A DNA stretch of 64,000 bases from CAWFZT01 sp963820415 (GTDB lineage: Bacteria; Chloroflexota; Anaerolineae; Anaerolineales; Anaerolineaceae): contig CAWFZT010000006.1 of NCBI GenBank assembly GCA_963820415.1, positions 1 to 64,000 of the forward strand, written 5' to 3'. The translations under genes and the position numbers were made by a program. Below, piece after piece: positions 8,766 through 19,474 of the stretch. Under the pieces are notes generated by a model. It did no database searches and had not been told where the DNA came from. It saw only the letters and a program-made list of their open reading frames with translations. Position 1 is the stretch's first letter, and each line of letters opens with the position of its first letter.

Positions 8766-9775
8766 TCCCCCTCTTTGTGGTTCCCTCTCCCTTCTTTGAC
8801 TAAGAGACAGGCAGCCTGATGCTCAGCAGACACGGCGGTAAGCTGAGGATCGACCAGCTTGCAGCGCTCAAAGGCCACCGGACAGCGCGGGTGGAAACGG
8901 CACCCAGGCGGGACCTCAATCGGGTTAGGCGGGGCGCCTTTTAATATAATCCGCTCGCGTCGCTGGCGTGGGTTGGGAATGGGGATGACCGACAGGAGCG
9001 CTTTGGTGTAAGGATGCTGAGGGTCGTTCAAAACTTGCTGGATCGGCCCAATCTCCACGATGCGCCCCAGGTACATCACCGCCACCCGTTCGGCCAGGTA
9101 GGCCGCTGTGGCCAGGTCGTGAGTTATAAACAACACCGAAATGCCGCGGCTCTGGCGCAGCTCGATCAGCAAATTTAATATCTCAGCCCGGATACTGACA
9201 TCTAGCATGGAAACCGGTTCATCTGCCAGTAAAACGCGTGGTTCCAGCACCAGGGCTGCCGCAATCACCACACGCTGGCGCTGCCCGCCGGATAGCTCGT
9301 GCGGCAGGCGCTCCAGGAAAATCTCGGCCGGCCTCAGGCCAGCATCTTCCAGCGCCTTGCGTATACGCCCCTCGCGTTCCTGGCGTGAGCGCGCTAAGCC
9401 ATGCACCCCCAACGGTTCCGCTACGATCTGTCGCACGGTCATCAGCGGGTTCAGCGATTCGTAAGGATCCTGGAAAATCATCTGGATTTGCCGCCGCAGC
9501 GCTTTCAGCCCGGCGCTCTGCAGATGAGTGACCTCTTTACCTTCGAAATAGATCTGGCCGGAAGTGGGGCGTTCCAGGCCCATCAGGGTCAGCGCCAGAG
9601 TGGATTTGCCGCAGCCGCTCTCACCTGCCAGCGCCAGCACACCGCCGTGCTCCAGGTCAAAGCTGACCCCGTCCAGGGCATGCACATAGCGGTCCTGTTT
9701 GCTCCAAATACCCGGCCGCCCGGCCGGGAAGAGTTTGCGCAGGTCGCGGATGCTGAGGATGGGTGAGGGAATCAT
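8738..9775 (-). CDS. oppF: oligopeptide ABC transporter ATP-binding protein OppF
   Basis: ATPase of the dipeptide/oligopeptide importer, 345 aa, cytoplasmic. Walker A is GESGCGKSTLAL near residue 54, the signature is ELSGGQRQRVV, Walker B is VLLADEPVSMLD, and the switch His is in FITHDLATAAYLAERV. The C-terminal oligo_HPY extension PPGCRFHPRCPVAFERC is typical of Opp/Dpp ATPases. Its ATG overlaps the oppD stop by four bases (ATGA), so the two are probably translationally coupled. It is the last gene of the oppABCDF operon and ends in the hairpin terminator. Confidence 0.92.
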   Translation of the reverse strand: MIPSPILSIRDLRKLFPAGRPGIWSKQDRYVHALDGVSFDLEHGGVLALAGESGCGKSTLALTLMGLERPTSGQIYFEGKEVTHLQSAGLKALRRQIQMIFQDPYESLNPLMTVRQIVAEPLGVHGLARSRQEREGRIRKALEDAGLRPAEIFLERLPHELSGGQRQRVVIAAALVLEPRVLLADEPVSMLDVSIRAEILNLLIELRQSRGISVLFITHDLATAAYLAERVAVMYLGRIVEIGPIQQVLNDPQHPYTKALLSVIPIPNPRQRRERIILKGAPPNPIEVPPGCRFHPRCPVAFERCKLVDPQLTAVSAEHQAACLLVKEGRGNHKEGETTDPSIAR

Positions 9776-10760
9776 ACGCCCCCCTCCACCAGGAAGCAGC
9801 TTGCCTGGTGCCCATGATTATCCAGTTCATACAACCTGGGCTGTTCGTGCTGGCAACGTTCGAAAGCCAGCCGGCAGCGCGGCGCAAAACGGCAGCCAGC
9901 AGGTAATTGGTCAAGCCGGGGAGGGAAACCGGGAATCGAAGCCAGCTTATCGTGCGGATTGGACAGGTCAGGGAAGGCCCGGATCAGGTCCTGTGTGTAA
10001 GGGTGGACAGGCGAGTTGTAGATGGTATCCACCTCGGCATATTCAGCGGTCACTCCTCCGTACATGACCAGCACGCTGTCGCATACCTCGGCGATTACGC
10101 CCAGGTCGTGAGTGACCAGGATGATCGCCTGGCCCAACTGGCGGCGAAGGTCTTGCAGCAGTTCGAGGATCTGCGCCTGGATCATCACATCCAGGGCGGT
10201 GGTCGGCTCGTCAGCAATCAAAATCTTGGGATTGCAGGCCAGCGCCATGGCGATCATGGCACGCTGGCGCATCCCGCCGGAAAACTGGAAGGGGTATTGT
10301 CCGGCGCGGCCGCCCGTAATACCGACCAAGTCGAGAAGCTGGGCGACCCGGGCATGCAGGGCTTTACGGTCCGCAATTGGCGTATGGCGTTGAATGGCTT
10401 CAGCGATTTGATCGCCTACCGAGGTGACCGGGTTGAGGGCGTTCATGGCGCCCTGAAAGATCATGGCAATGTCGCGCCAGCGCACTTGGTTGATCTCATT
10501 TTCATTGAGGGCTAATAAATCGCGCCCTTGAAAAAGATCTGCCCGCTGACGATCCTGCCAGCCACCGGCAGCAAACGTAGCAGCGCCAGCATCAGGGTGG
10601 TCTTGCCGCAACCGCTTTCTCCGACCAGCCCGAGCATTTCGCTCTCGTGCAAGGTGAACGAAACGTCTTCGACAGCCTTCAGGCGCGTTTTTTCCGGCCC
10701 GATATAGTCGATAGACAGGTGATGCACCTCCATCAAGGGAGGTGGAACAGCCGCGCTCAC
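9772..10760 (-). CDS. oppD: oligopeptide ABC transporter ATP-binding protein OppD, frameshifted
   Basis: The partner ATPase of OppF. The first piece begins MSAAVPPPLMEVHHLSIDYI and carries Walker A, GESGCGKTTLML. It runs into a stop near 10512, while the protein continues in another frame as LFQGRDLLALNENEINQVRW. That piece has the Q-loop (IFQGAMNALNPV), signature QFSGGMRQRAMIA, Walker B ILIADEPTTALD and the C-terminal AGCRFAPRCRLAFERC. One base change near 10515-10530 joins them into ~330 aa, the family length. The start at 10760 overlaps the oppC stop by four bases. Confidence 0.88.
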
Positions 10761-11671
10761 CCAGGGCCTGGCCTTTCAACCATCTTCGGCCCCACTGAGA
10801 GATGGTGCCATTCCAGGCGCGGGTTGAGGATTTGTTCAAGGCCGTGGCCAAGCAGGGTGCATCCCAACACCACCCAGACGATGCCCAGCCCGGGCGCCGC
10901 CAGCGCCCACCAGGCTCCAGAGCTCAACCCGCCCCGCGTAAAGGCAAAGTTGAGCATCTGCCCCCAGCTCAAGTTGGTCGGGTCGGACAGGCCCAGAAAG
11001 CTGAGCGTGCTCTCCTCCAGGATTGCCAGCGAAATGACCAAAACCGTATTGGCAACCATCAATGGCAAGACGAGTGGGAAGATGTGCTGGCGAATGATAT
11101 GGATATTTCCTGACCCGATGGCGCGGGCGCGCAGCACGAATTTTCGCTCCTTGACCGATAGGGTTTGCGAGCGCACCAGCCGGGCGGTGCCCGTCCAGCC
11201 CAGGATGCCGATCACGAAAATGATGTTGAGCAGGCTGGGTTTGGTCAGCGCTACCAGCACCACCGCCAGGGGCAGGTCCGGGATGACCAGCATGATATCA
11301 GTTAAGCGCATGAGCAGGTTTTCCACCTGTCCCCCGTAGAAACCGGCCACGATGCCGATGGTTCCCCCAATGAAAACAGAAATAAAGGAGGCAAAAAAGC
11401 CTACAATCAGCGAAACGCGCGCCCCGTAGATGAAATTGGACAGCACGTCCCGCCCGGCATCGTCGGTACCGAACAGATGGGCCGGGCTGGGAGCCGTATA
11501 AACATCCTCGATGGTGATCTTGATGCTGGCCTTGGGGTTATACGGGGCGACCCAAGGGGCGAAAACGGCGGTGAAGATGGCGATGACCAGCATCAGGGCA
11601 CCCACCAGGGCCATCCAGTTGTGGCCCAGGTTATGCAGTAAGGATCTCAGGTTGGCGGCGGTGTTATTCAT
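10757..11671 (-). CDS. oppC: oligopeptide ABC transporter permease OppC
   Basis: Inner-membrane permease of the importer, 304 aa, with about six membrane segments. After the first one comes the periplasmic stretch PYNPKASIKI and the family motif HLFGTDDAGRDVLSNFIYGAR. The EAA-like cytoplasmic loop is RARAIGSGNIHIIRQHIFP. The C-terminus ends with WWALAAPGLGIVWVVLGC. The start overlaps the end of oppB by eight bases and the stop overlaps oppD by four. Confidence 0.92.
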   Translation of the reverse strand: MNNTAANLRSLLHNLGHNWMALVGALMLVIAIFTAVFAPWVAPYNPKASIKITIEDVYTAPSPAHLFGTDDAGRDVLSNFIYGARVSLIVGFFASFISVFIGGTIGIVAGFYGGQVENLLMRLTDIMLVIPDLPLAVVLVALTKPSLLNIIFVIGILGWTGTARLVRSQTLSVKERKFVLRARAIGSGNIHIIRQHIFPLVLPLMVANTVLVISLAILEESTLSFLGLSDPTNLSWGQMLNFAFTRGGLSSGAWWALAAPGLGIVWVVLGCTLLGHGLEQILNPRLEWHHLSVGPKMVERPGPG

Positions 11672-12703
11672 TGGATTCTGCCTGGATGCGCGGGTCGAGA
11701 TAGGAATAGAGCAGGTCAGCGATCAGGTTGGCGCTGATCACGCTGAAGGCGATCAATAAGAAAGCTCCCTGCAGCACCGGGTAATCGCGCCGCCCGACCG
11801 ATTCGAAAATGGCCAGTCCCAGCCCGGGCCAGGAGAAAACCGACTCGATCTGGATCGCGCCGGCCACAGTGAAACCCAGGTTGAGAGCGATGATAGTCAC
11901 CATCGGCAGCAAGGCGTTGCGCAGGGCGTGGTCCTGAGAATCTGAAAAGTGCTCAGGCCCTTGGCCTTGGCGGTCAGGATATAGTCTTCCGACAACACTT
12001 CCAGCACCGTGCTGCGCATGACCAGCATATACTCGCCCATCACCACGATGGTGAAGGTCAAGGTAGGTAATAGCAGGTGCTGGGCGACGTCTACGGCCAT
12101 GGCGAAGCCGGAGGTGAAATCGGCGCCGACGGTCATTTTGCCCATCACCGGCAGGCTCAGCCAGGTGCTGCCGCCGAAAAGGAGCATGATCCCCAGCCAG
12201 AAGGTCGGCAGGCTCCAGGCCACCAGGCTGGCGACCAGCACGCCAAAATCGATAGCGGTATGGCTCTTCCAGGCTGCTAGCAGGCCGAGAATGATGCCAA
12301 GCAGAATCGAGATAATCTGGGCGATGCCGATCAGCAGGACGGTATTGAGCAGGGCTTCGCCCAGCATGGCTGCCACCGGGCGACCGGTCTGGTAGCTGGT
12401 ACCCAGTTCTCCATGCAGCAGGTTGCCGACGTAGATGAAGAACTGGGTATCCAGCGGGTTTTCCAGGCAGTTGCCCAATTTCAGCGGGTTCAGTGAGGTA
12501 AAACAGTTGATAACCGGCTTATCCAGCCCGTAGCGCACGCGCAGGGCCTGCTGCGCTTCGGCTGTCAGGCGCGGGTCGCGCACCCCGGCGCGGGCTGGAT
12601 CTCCCGGTAGGACGCGGAACAGGAAAAAATTCAACACGATCACGAAAATGATCGAGATCAGTGCCCATTTAAGCCTGTTCAGCAGATAGAAGAGGCGTTT
12701 CAA
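11664..12703 (-). CDS. oppB: oligopeptide ABC transporter permease OppB, frameshifted
   Basis: The other permease. The N-terminal piece has the first membrane segment (WALISIIFVIVLNFFLFRV) and then LPGDPARAG, typical of OppB/DppB. The EAA loop begins with TAKAKGLSTFQILR. The frame breaks near 11930 and continues as ALLPMVTIIALNLGFTVAGAI, ending with IADLLYSYLDPRI, the usual family C-terminus. Joined length is ~346 aa. No ATG suits the start; TTG 12703 lies six bases after the oppA stop and gives LKRLFYLLNRLKW. The open frame itself runs further upstream, into oppA. Confidence 0.85.
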
Positions 12704-12708
12704 GGGGC

Positions 12709-14448
12709 TTACTGGACCGGTTCGACAGCCTGCAGATTGATCACATGATCGAGGGCCAGCTTGGGCTGGTCGGTGATCCAACCTTTAAAGCGATCGGTGC
12801 GGTAAGCCTGTACGGCTTGCGAGTAGAACGGCACCAAGTAAACCACGTCCGTTTGGACGATCTCCTGCATTTGCCAGACCAGCGCTTGACGCTTGGCCGG
12901 GTCCATCTCTTTAGACTGTTCGTCGAAAAGTTGGTCGTATACGGGATTCGCGTAGCCCGATTCGCTGGAGCCAGTGGGAATCTCGCTGGTGAGCATGACG
13001 CGCAGCAGGAAACTCGGGTCCGGATCGGAGCCCCAGCCCCAAATGATGATATCATAATCGAAGGCCGGGCAGCACTGGGCGGTCAGGGCATCCGGATCGA
13101 CCGCCTGGGGCAGAGTCTTGACGCCGATTTGCGCCCAGGTCTTGGAGACCAGCTCAGCCAGGCGGGGAGCCACGGTGCTGTCGCTGGGCCAGTTCAGGCG
13201 GAAGATCAGCGGATTTTTGCCATCCGGCATCTCACGCACGCCATCGTTGTCCACATCTTTGTAACCGGCGTCATCCAGCAGCTTGTTGGCTTCGGCGATG
13301 TCGAAGGAATAATCTTTAATCGTATTGTTGAACCACATGCCCATGCCATCCGCGATGAGGGTCAGGCCGGGAGTACCCAGGCCGAGCAGGACGATGTCGA
13401 TCAGTTCCTGCTTATTGGTGGCGTAAGATAGCGCCTGGCGTACGGTGCGGTCACGCAGCGCCGGATGGCCGGAGCATTTGGAGCCCTGGGGGCAGTCCTG
13501 GGGAGACACCTGGTCAAAGATAATGTCGGTGATATCCGGGGAGAGCGGGGCGCCGGTGACCAGCTTGACGTTTTTCTCGTTCTTGAGCGTGGCGACAGCC
13601 GTATTGGGCATTTCGGCGATCATATCCACCTGCCCGGTTTTAAGCGCCTGCACCAGGGCGTCTTTGTTTTCAAATTTCTGGAAGATCACTTCATCCACTT
13701 TGGGGACGGTCCCGTAAAAGTCGGGGTTCTTCGCCAGGTGCACAAATTCATTCTGCTTGTATTCCACCAGCTTGAAGGGTCCCGAGCCGATCATGTCGCT
13801 GTTCTGAAAATCGGTGGCGGCTTTGCCATCCGCGACCTTCGACCAGATGTGTTCGGGCAGGATGAAGAGGTAACCGAGCTGGCTTTCAATGTTGGGTACC
13901 GGTGTGGTCAGGGTCAGCACCACCGTCGTATCATCAGGGGCTTCCACTTTGTCGAAATATTTGGTATAGCCGTTCATGTAGGGGAAGTCGTCGTGGGCTT
14001 TATACAGGTTGTACGAAAAGACGACGTCTTTGGCGGTCAGGGGGGTGCCATCGTGGAACTTCACCCCGGACCTGATTTTGTAAGTGAGCACCTTGTTATC
14101 AGGAGAGGCTGTGACGCCGGTTGCCAGATCGAAAGTGAAAGTGCCATCTAGCTTCTGGACGTACAGGGCGCTGTATACCAGTTCGAACGTGACCCAGGCT
14201 TCGCTGAGCAAGGCAGTGCCGGGGTTCAGCGTATCCGGGCTGCCGGCGCGGCCGATACGCAGGATAGAGGGTTTGGGCGCTGTGGTAGGCTTAGGCGCTG
14301 GGGTCGGACTGGACGCGACGGGCGTGGGGTTGGATTGGCTCTGGCCCGGAGGCTTGGTTGGGGCGGGTATCTTCTTCCCGCCTGAGCAGGCGGATGTAAG
14401 CAGCGTAATCGCCAGGAAATAAACCATCAACCATCGATACTTAGACAT
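12709..14448 (-). CDS. oppA: peptide ABC transporter substrate-binding lipoprotein OppA
   Basis: Extracytoplasmic peptide-binding protein, 579 aa, family SBP_bac_5. A lipoprotein signal peptide ends at LLTSACSGG, with Cys 21 as the lipid-modified residue. Residues ~27-60 form a Pro/Thr/Ser/Lys linker. The mature protein shows LSEAWVTFELVYSALY, YKIRSGVKFHDGTPLTAKDV (the family signature) and NPVYDQLFDEQSK. AAGGAGGAGA precedes the ATG. It is the first gene of the oppABCDF operon and is divergent from the diguanylate cyclase gene at 14864. Whether it takes short or long peptides cannot be said. Confidence 0.9.
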   Translation of the reverse strand: MSKYRWLMVYFLAITLLTSACSGGKKIPAPTKPPGQSQSNPTPVASSPTPAPKPTTAPKPSILRIGRAGSPDTLNPGTALLSEAWVTFELVYSALYVQKLDGTFTFDLATGVTASPDNKVLTYKIRSGVKFHDGTPLTAKDVVFSYNLYKAHDDFPYMNGYTKYFDKVEAPDDTTVVLTLTTPVPNIESQLGYLFILPEHIWSKVADGKAATDFQNSDMIGSGPFKLVEYKQNEFVHLAKNPDFYGTVPKVDEVIFQKFENKDALVQALKTGQVDMIAEMPNTAVATLKNEKNVKLVTGAPLSPDITDIIFDQVSPQDCPQGSKCSGHPALRDRTVRQALSYATNKQELIDIVLLGLGTPGLTLIADGMGMWFNNTIKDYSFDIAEANKLLDDAGYKDVDNDGVREMPDGKNPLIFRLNWPSDSTVAPRLAELVSKTWAQIGVKTLPQAVDPDALTAQCCPAFDYDIIIWGWGSDPDPSFLLRVMLTSEIPTGSSESGYANPVYDQLFDEQSKEMDPAKRQALVWQMQEIVQTDVVYLVPFYSQAVQAYRTDRFKGWITDQPKLALDHVINLQAVEPVQ

Positions 14449-14680
14449 CTTCTCCTCCTTAGAGATATATTACATAGACTGGCAGCGCTAGATAAAAACA
14501 GTAACAGCCTCCCTGTTGGTTTCGTTCGCCTGCGAAATTAAATAAACCGGGATTTGTGAAGGGTAAAGTGGACTGTGTGACTGGCCTTGCCCCCTATAAA
14601 TAAAAAAACCGCAGCGAAGGCGTGTTACGTAAGAATATAACAGAAAAAAATACAGATTGCAATATATTTGGGAAACTCTT

Positions 14681-14750
14681 TTGGAATTGCCTTCCTGGAT
14701 CACCAGGTTTTGGGGCATAGGCTGCCTTACAACTATGAGAATTCCCAGGA
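14681..14750. repeat. degenerate palindromic repeat, copy G
   Basis: In the divergent space between oppA and the diguanylate cyclase gene. CTGGATCACCAGGTTTTGGGG matches the left side of copy B (CTGGATCACCAGATTTTTGGG), and GAGAATTCCCAGG matches the outer right end of the family. The central palindrome has been lost. Confidence 0.5.
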
Positions 14751-14863
14751 ATAAACCAAACTTCAATTTTCAATATCCGGCGTATAATATGTATGAATTT
14801 TCCACCAATCGAATCAAGGTCCGATATCAAACAACATCTGCGAATGCGAGGGTTGATCCAATC

Positions 14864-17846
14864 ATGGTTACGCTGATCGATTTGGCAACGGTGGTAATCA
14901 TTGGTCTGTTGCTGTTTGTTATCCTGTTGGTCGTCTACTGGCTGAAGGAAAAACGCGCCAGGCGCGCCCTGGCGCGCGCCAAGGATGATTTGGAAAAACG
15001 TTTACAGGAACGCTCTGACCAGCTTTCTAGCGCTAGCCTGTCTTTGCAGAACGAAGTGCATGAGCGGCGTAAAACGGTCGAAGACCTGGACAAACGCGAC
15101 GCCGTCTATACTGCTATCATACAGAGCGCAGCCACGCTCCTCGCCAGCCTGGATTGGGAGAGTTTCATCCAGCCGGCGCTGGACCAGTTGGGTCAGGTGC
15201 TGGAGGTCAGCCGGGTCTCTCTGGTGGAGGTTGCCTGGCAGGATTCCCAGCCGGCCCGGTTTATCCGGCGCTTTGGCTGGACCGCCCCGGAGACCGCCGT
15301 CGCGCAAAAGGACGCAGAAGTATTCTACGCGGCCTTCACAGACCGGCTCGGTCAGGGCCAGGTGTGCTCGGGGCTGGCCCGGGATTATTCTGACGAGGAA
15401 GGGCGTTTTCTCAAAGACAGCGGGGTTTTGTCCTTCCTGGAGATCCCTATCTTTTGCTCCAACCATTGGTGGGGCTTGCTCGGTTTCGAGGATTGCCAGA
15501 GGGAAAGAGCGTGGTCCGAAGCGGAGATCGAGATGCTGTCAACCCTGGCGAAAATCCTGGGGGCGATCCCGCTCAGAACGCAGTCGAAGCAGGCCCTGGA
15601 TGCCGAGCGAAGGGCGCTACCGCTTTCTGACCGATAACGCGGCTGACCTGATCACACGCCACGATCCGGAGGGAGTGTGCCTGTACGCCTCGCCCGTCTC
15701 GCTGCGCCTGCTCGGCTATGCCCCGCAAGAGCTGGTCGGGCGCCGTTTTCAAGAGATAATCCACCCGGACGACCTGACCAAAGTCCTGGAGGAATTTCAA
15801 ATGGCGTCGGTCAGCTCGCAGCTTGTCCCGCCAGAAGAAATGTTGGCTTCCCCGGTTTACCGGTTGAAGCATAAATCGGGTAATTGGATCTGGGTAGAAA
15901 CGACCGGTCGGGCGGTACGCCTGGCAGAGGCCGGCAATAGCTTTGAATTCATCTTTGTTACACGTGACGTTAGCGACCGGGTACAGGTCGAAGAATCACT
16001 GCGGCAGAGCGAACAAAAATTCCGCGGCATCGTCGAACAATCTTATGATGGAGTAGCCCTGACAGACGAACAAGGCCGGGTAGTTGAGTGGAACCACGCC
16101 CAGGAGAGCCTCACAGGCATTTCGCATGCTGAGGCGTGTAATAAATTTATCTGGGACATAGAATTCGCCATTCTACCCGAGGCGCTGCGAACTCCCGAGC
16201 AATATGAGCAGCTCAAAACCCGCTTCCGCACCCCGGCGCTCAACGGACAGCCTGGCCGCGAGGGCCAGTTATATGACCAGCAAATCTGGCGGACGGACGG
16301 CACCCTGCGTTTCATTCAAGCGCTCATCTATCACATTTATATGGATAAAGGTTTCATGCAGTGTCTGGTAAGCCGGGACGTGACTGGTCACCGGGAAACC
16401 GAAGAGGCCCTGGCCCAGGAACGCAACCTGCTGCGTACGCTGATCGATAATTTGCCGGACAACGTCTATATAAAAAACAGCGACAGCCGTTTCGTGCTGG
16501 CCAACCTGGCCATGGCCCGCTTCATGGGTGTCGAGAAGCCCGAGGACCTGATCGGTAGGTTGGATGCTGATTTTTACCCGCCCAAATTCTCCGCCAAATA
16601 TCAGAACGACGAACAGCATGTGATCCAATCCGGGCAGACCCTGTTCAGAGTCGAGGAGATTGTGCCTGACCGCTCCGGCCACCCGCGCTGGTTTTCGACC
16701 ACCAAGATGCCCCTCCGCGACAGCTCCGGCAATATCCTGGGTGTGGTGGGAGTGGGTCAGGATATCACCCAACGTAAGGAGGCCGAAGAGGCCCTGCGCC
16801 AGGCAAACGAGAAGCTGACCCATTATGTCGATACGTTGCAGAAGACCAACAAGGAAGCCCTGCTCCTCAACGAAGTGGGCGACCTGCTGCAAAGCTGCCG
16901 GGTAGACCAGGACGTTTACGCTATCCTGGAAAGGTATGCTGGGGAGCTCTTCCCAGGCCTATGCGGAGGGATGTACATCCTGCGCAAGCCACAGAACATG
17001 CTTGAATCGGTGGTGAACTGGGGCGAGGTGATCTTCGGCGATGCAGTCTTCATGCCCGAGGCGTGCTGGGGGATGCGCCGCGGCCGCGCCCATGTGGTAG
17101 CCGATCAGTCCAACCGCCTGTACTGCCAGCACATTTCGGACGATCCTGAACACGAATTTATTCCTTACCTGTGCCAGCCGATGAATGCCCAGGGCGAGGT
17201 GCTGGGGTTGCTGCACCTGCAAGGCCGTCAGGGACAGGCCGTGGCTGAATACGAGGGTCTGGCGCGTTTGCTGGCCGAGCGCGTGGCCCTGGCCCTGGCC
17301 AACCTGAACTTGCGTGAGAACTTGCATATCCAGGCCATCCGCGATCCGCTGACCAACCTGTTCAACCGCCGGGTCATGGAAGAGTCGCTGGAACGCGAAG
17401 TCCACCGGTCCATCCGCTACCGCCGCCACCTGGGCTTGATTATGCTCGATATCGATAATTTCAAAGCCTTCAACGATAGCTTCAGTTATGCCGCCGGGGA
17501 TACCTTGCTGCGGGAACTGGGGGCCTATTTGCAGGCCAACCTGCGCAAGGGCGATCTGACCTGCCGCTACGGCGGAGAGGAGTTCATCCTTATCTTGCCC
17601 GAATCGACCCCGGAAGATACGCTCAAGCGCGCCGGCCAGTTGCGCGAAGGGGTCAAACGCCTGCGCGTTCAGTACCAGGGGCTGCCGCTGGGTGAGGTGA
17701 CTATTTCTTTAGGTATTGCCTGTTTCCCGCAGCATGGCAAGAGCATGTACGAGATGCTGCGGGCGGTGGATACGGCTCTGCATCGCGCTAAAAGCGCCGG
17801 CAAGGATTGTGCGACGATGGCTGAAGAATTACCGGGACCCTATTAG
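14864..17846 (+). CDS. membrane-bound GAF/PAS diguanylate cyclase, one frameshift
   Basis: Predicted c-di-GMP synthase. ATG 14864 opens one N-terminal membrane helix (VVIIGLLLFVILLVVYWL), followed by a coiled coil (RALARAKDDLEKRL). A GAF domain spans ~15120-15590. The frame changes near 15600, and the second frame continues with three PAS domains (first begins RYRFLTDNAADLITRH), a second GAF (16850-17320) and a C-terminal GGDEF domain. Its active site is RYGGEEFILI, and RKGD five residues before it is an I-site, so feedback by c-di-GMP is likely. Total ~990 aa. A TATAAT at 14783 could be its -10 box. The frame extends upstream of 14864 but crosses that box, so I reject the longer start. Confidence 0.82.
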
Positions 17847-17901
17847 TCGCGGTGGGTTATCAATATTGGGCAACTGGGCGTCGCCAGGAAGGGAGTCGTA
17901 A

Positions 17902-18789
17902 GTGGAAAAACTTCAAGTGCTTATTATCGATGACGACCAGGAAATCGGTGAGTTTTTTAGCACGGTGTTGACCCTGGAGGAAATGAGCTGTGAGATCGTC
18001 CAGTCGGCCAAGGACGCCCTCAAACACCTGGCTGCCAGCGTGCCCGACCTGATTTTGCTGGATATGCGCCTGGGACAGGAGATTGGCGGCGAGGATATCC
18101 TCTACCAGATCCGCTCGAACCCGCGTTACGACCAAACGCGGGTGGTAGTGATCACTGCTTATCCGGCGATTGCCGAGATGGTCACCAACGTGGCGGACAT
18201 GATCCTCATCAAGCCGGTCGAGGTCGCGCATCTCAAAACCATGGTGGCGCATATGAAATCGTACGGGATTGCGCCCAAGCGCCAGCCATTCCGTGACCCG
18301 ATCACGCTGTTGTTCACCCGGGAATTTTTCCTCACCCGCCTGGACCTGGCAATCGAGCGTTCCCACCAGCGCAAGGATTTCCTTTTTGCGGTAATTTTGT
18401 TTCAGGTGCAACCCGCCAGGCTGCAAATGGACGATCTAGATCCATCCGTACAGATTCGAATCCTCGAGGCCCTGGCCGAACGGCTGAAGAATTCCGTGCG
18501 CCCGACAGATACGTTAGCCAGGTTTGCTGGCTGGAAGTTTGCTGCCCTGCTGGAAGAGTTGACCAAACCGAAAGATATGAAGGTGATAATCAACCGGGTG
18601 CAGGAAGCCATGTCTCAGCCTTTCACTTGGGAATCCAGGACCTACGAATTGGGGGTCTGTCTTGGTGCAGCCATCCACAACCGGGGCTACCGCCAGCCGG
18701 AAGATGTTATGCAGTTGGCCGAACGGGCCATGGAGCAGGCGAGATCCTCGGGGCAGGTCGGCGTTTATATTGCTAATTCACCAACCTAA
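17902..18789 (+). CDS. response regulator with degenerate GGDEF domain
   Basis: A 295-aa protein starting at GTG 17902 behind GAAGGGAG. The receiver domain is complete: acidic pair in IIDDDQE, phospho-acceptor Asp in ILLDMRLG, Thr in VITAYP, and Lys in LIKPVE. The C-terminal half (from RDPITLLFTREFFLTRLDLA) has the layout of a GGDEF domain, but the active-site GGDEF is replaced by AGWKF (RFAGWKFAALLEE). It should be catalytically dead and serve binding or dimerisation. It follows the diguanylate cyclase by 55 bases and is probably co-transcribed with it. Confidence 0.8.
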   Translation: MEKLQVLIIDDDQEIGEFFSTVLTLEEMSCEIVQSAKDALKHLAASVPDLILLDMRLGQEIGGEDILYQIRSNPRYDQTRVVVITAYPAIAEMVTNVADMILIKPVEVAHLKTMVAHMKSYGIAPKRQPFRDPITLLFTREFFLTRLDLAIERSHQRKDFLFAVILFQVQPARLQMDDLDPSVQIRILEALAERLKNSVRPTDTLARFAGWKFAALLEELTKPKDMKVIINRVQEAMSQPFTWESRTYELGVCLGAAIHNRGYRQPEDVMQLAERAMEQARSSGQVGVYIANSPT

Positions 18790-18802
18790 GAGGCATACAT
18801 CC

Positions 18803-19471
18803 ATGAAAATTCTTGTGATCAGTTCCAGTCCTAATAAAGATGGGCTCACCGCAGCCTGTACTGCCGCGGCTGTGGCAGGCCTGGCTCAGTCCGGAGGGGT
18901 GGTGGAGGAAGTTAGTCTGAATAACTTAAAAGTGGGTATGTGCAAGGCCTGCGATAACGGCTGGGGCACCTGCCAGGAAGAGCACGAATGCCAGGAGTTG
19001 GATGACTTTCAAGCCCTGCACGCGCAGGTCCGCCAGGCTGACGGGTTGGTCCTGGTGACGCCGGTGTATTGGGGGGAAATGAGCGAATCGGCCAAGGCGT
19101 TTACCGACCGCCTGCGCCGCTGCGAGGCCACCCAGGACGGTGGGAGCGCCCTGCAAGGCAAACCAGTGCTCGCCGTCGCGGCAGCCGGGGGCAGCGGCGG
19201 GGGAATGATCACCTGCCTGGGGAGCATGGAACGCTGGATCCAGCACATGCACGCCCGCCTATTCGACCTGATCCCGGTCAATCGCTGGAGCAGGGAGTAT
19301 AAGCTGGAAACGATCCGGGCGGCCGGACGCGCAATGGGGGAGGAAAAAGGGAACCACAAAATCCTTTGTGAAATTCTAATGCTCTTCGTGTTCTTTGTGG
19401 TTAAGGTTGTCTTCGTCGTCGAGCATAATTTCAAGGCGGTAAAATTCCTACAATTTAAAAATTATAGGTAA
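18803..19471 (+). CDS. NAD(P)H-dependent FMN reductase / flavodoxin-like protein
   Basis: A flavoprotein of the NADPH-dependent FMN reductase (iron-sulfur flavoprotein-like) group. ATG 18803 gives MKILVISSSPNKDGLT, the FMN phosphate loop. CKACDNGWGTCQEEHEC has four cysteines in a short span, as in iron-sulfur flavoproteins. LVLVTPVYWGEMS is the second flavin-binding loop. The last ~35 residues (from GNHKILCEILM) are read from an intergenic repeat (AACCACAAA ... TTTGTGGTT), so the true protein probably ended near AMGEEKG. It ends 3 bases before iorA; a role as electron partner is possible but unproven. Confidence 0.72.
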   Translation: MKILVISSSPNKDGLTAACTAAAVAGLAQSGGVVEEVSLNNLKVGMCKACDNGWGTCQEEHECQELDDFQALHAQVRQADGLVLVTPVYWGEMSESAKAFTDRLRRCEATQDGGSALQGKPVLAVAAAGGSGGGMITCLGSMERWIQHMHARLFDLIPVNRWSREYKLETIRAAGRAMGEEKGNHKILCEILMLFVFFVVKVVFVVEHNFKAVKFLQFKNYR

Positions 19472-19474
19472 ATT

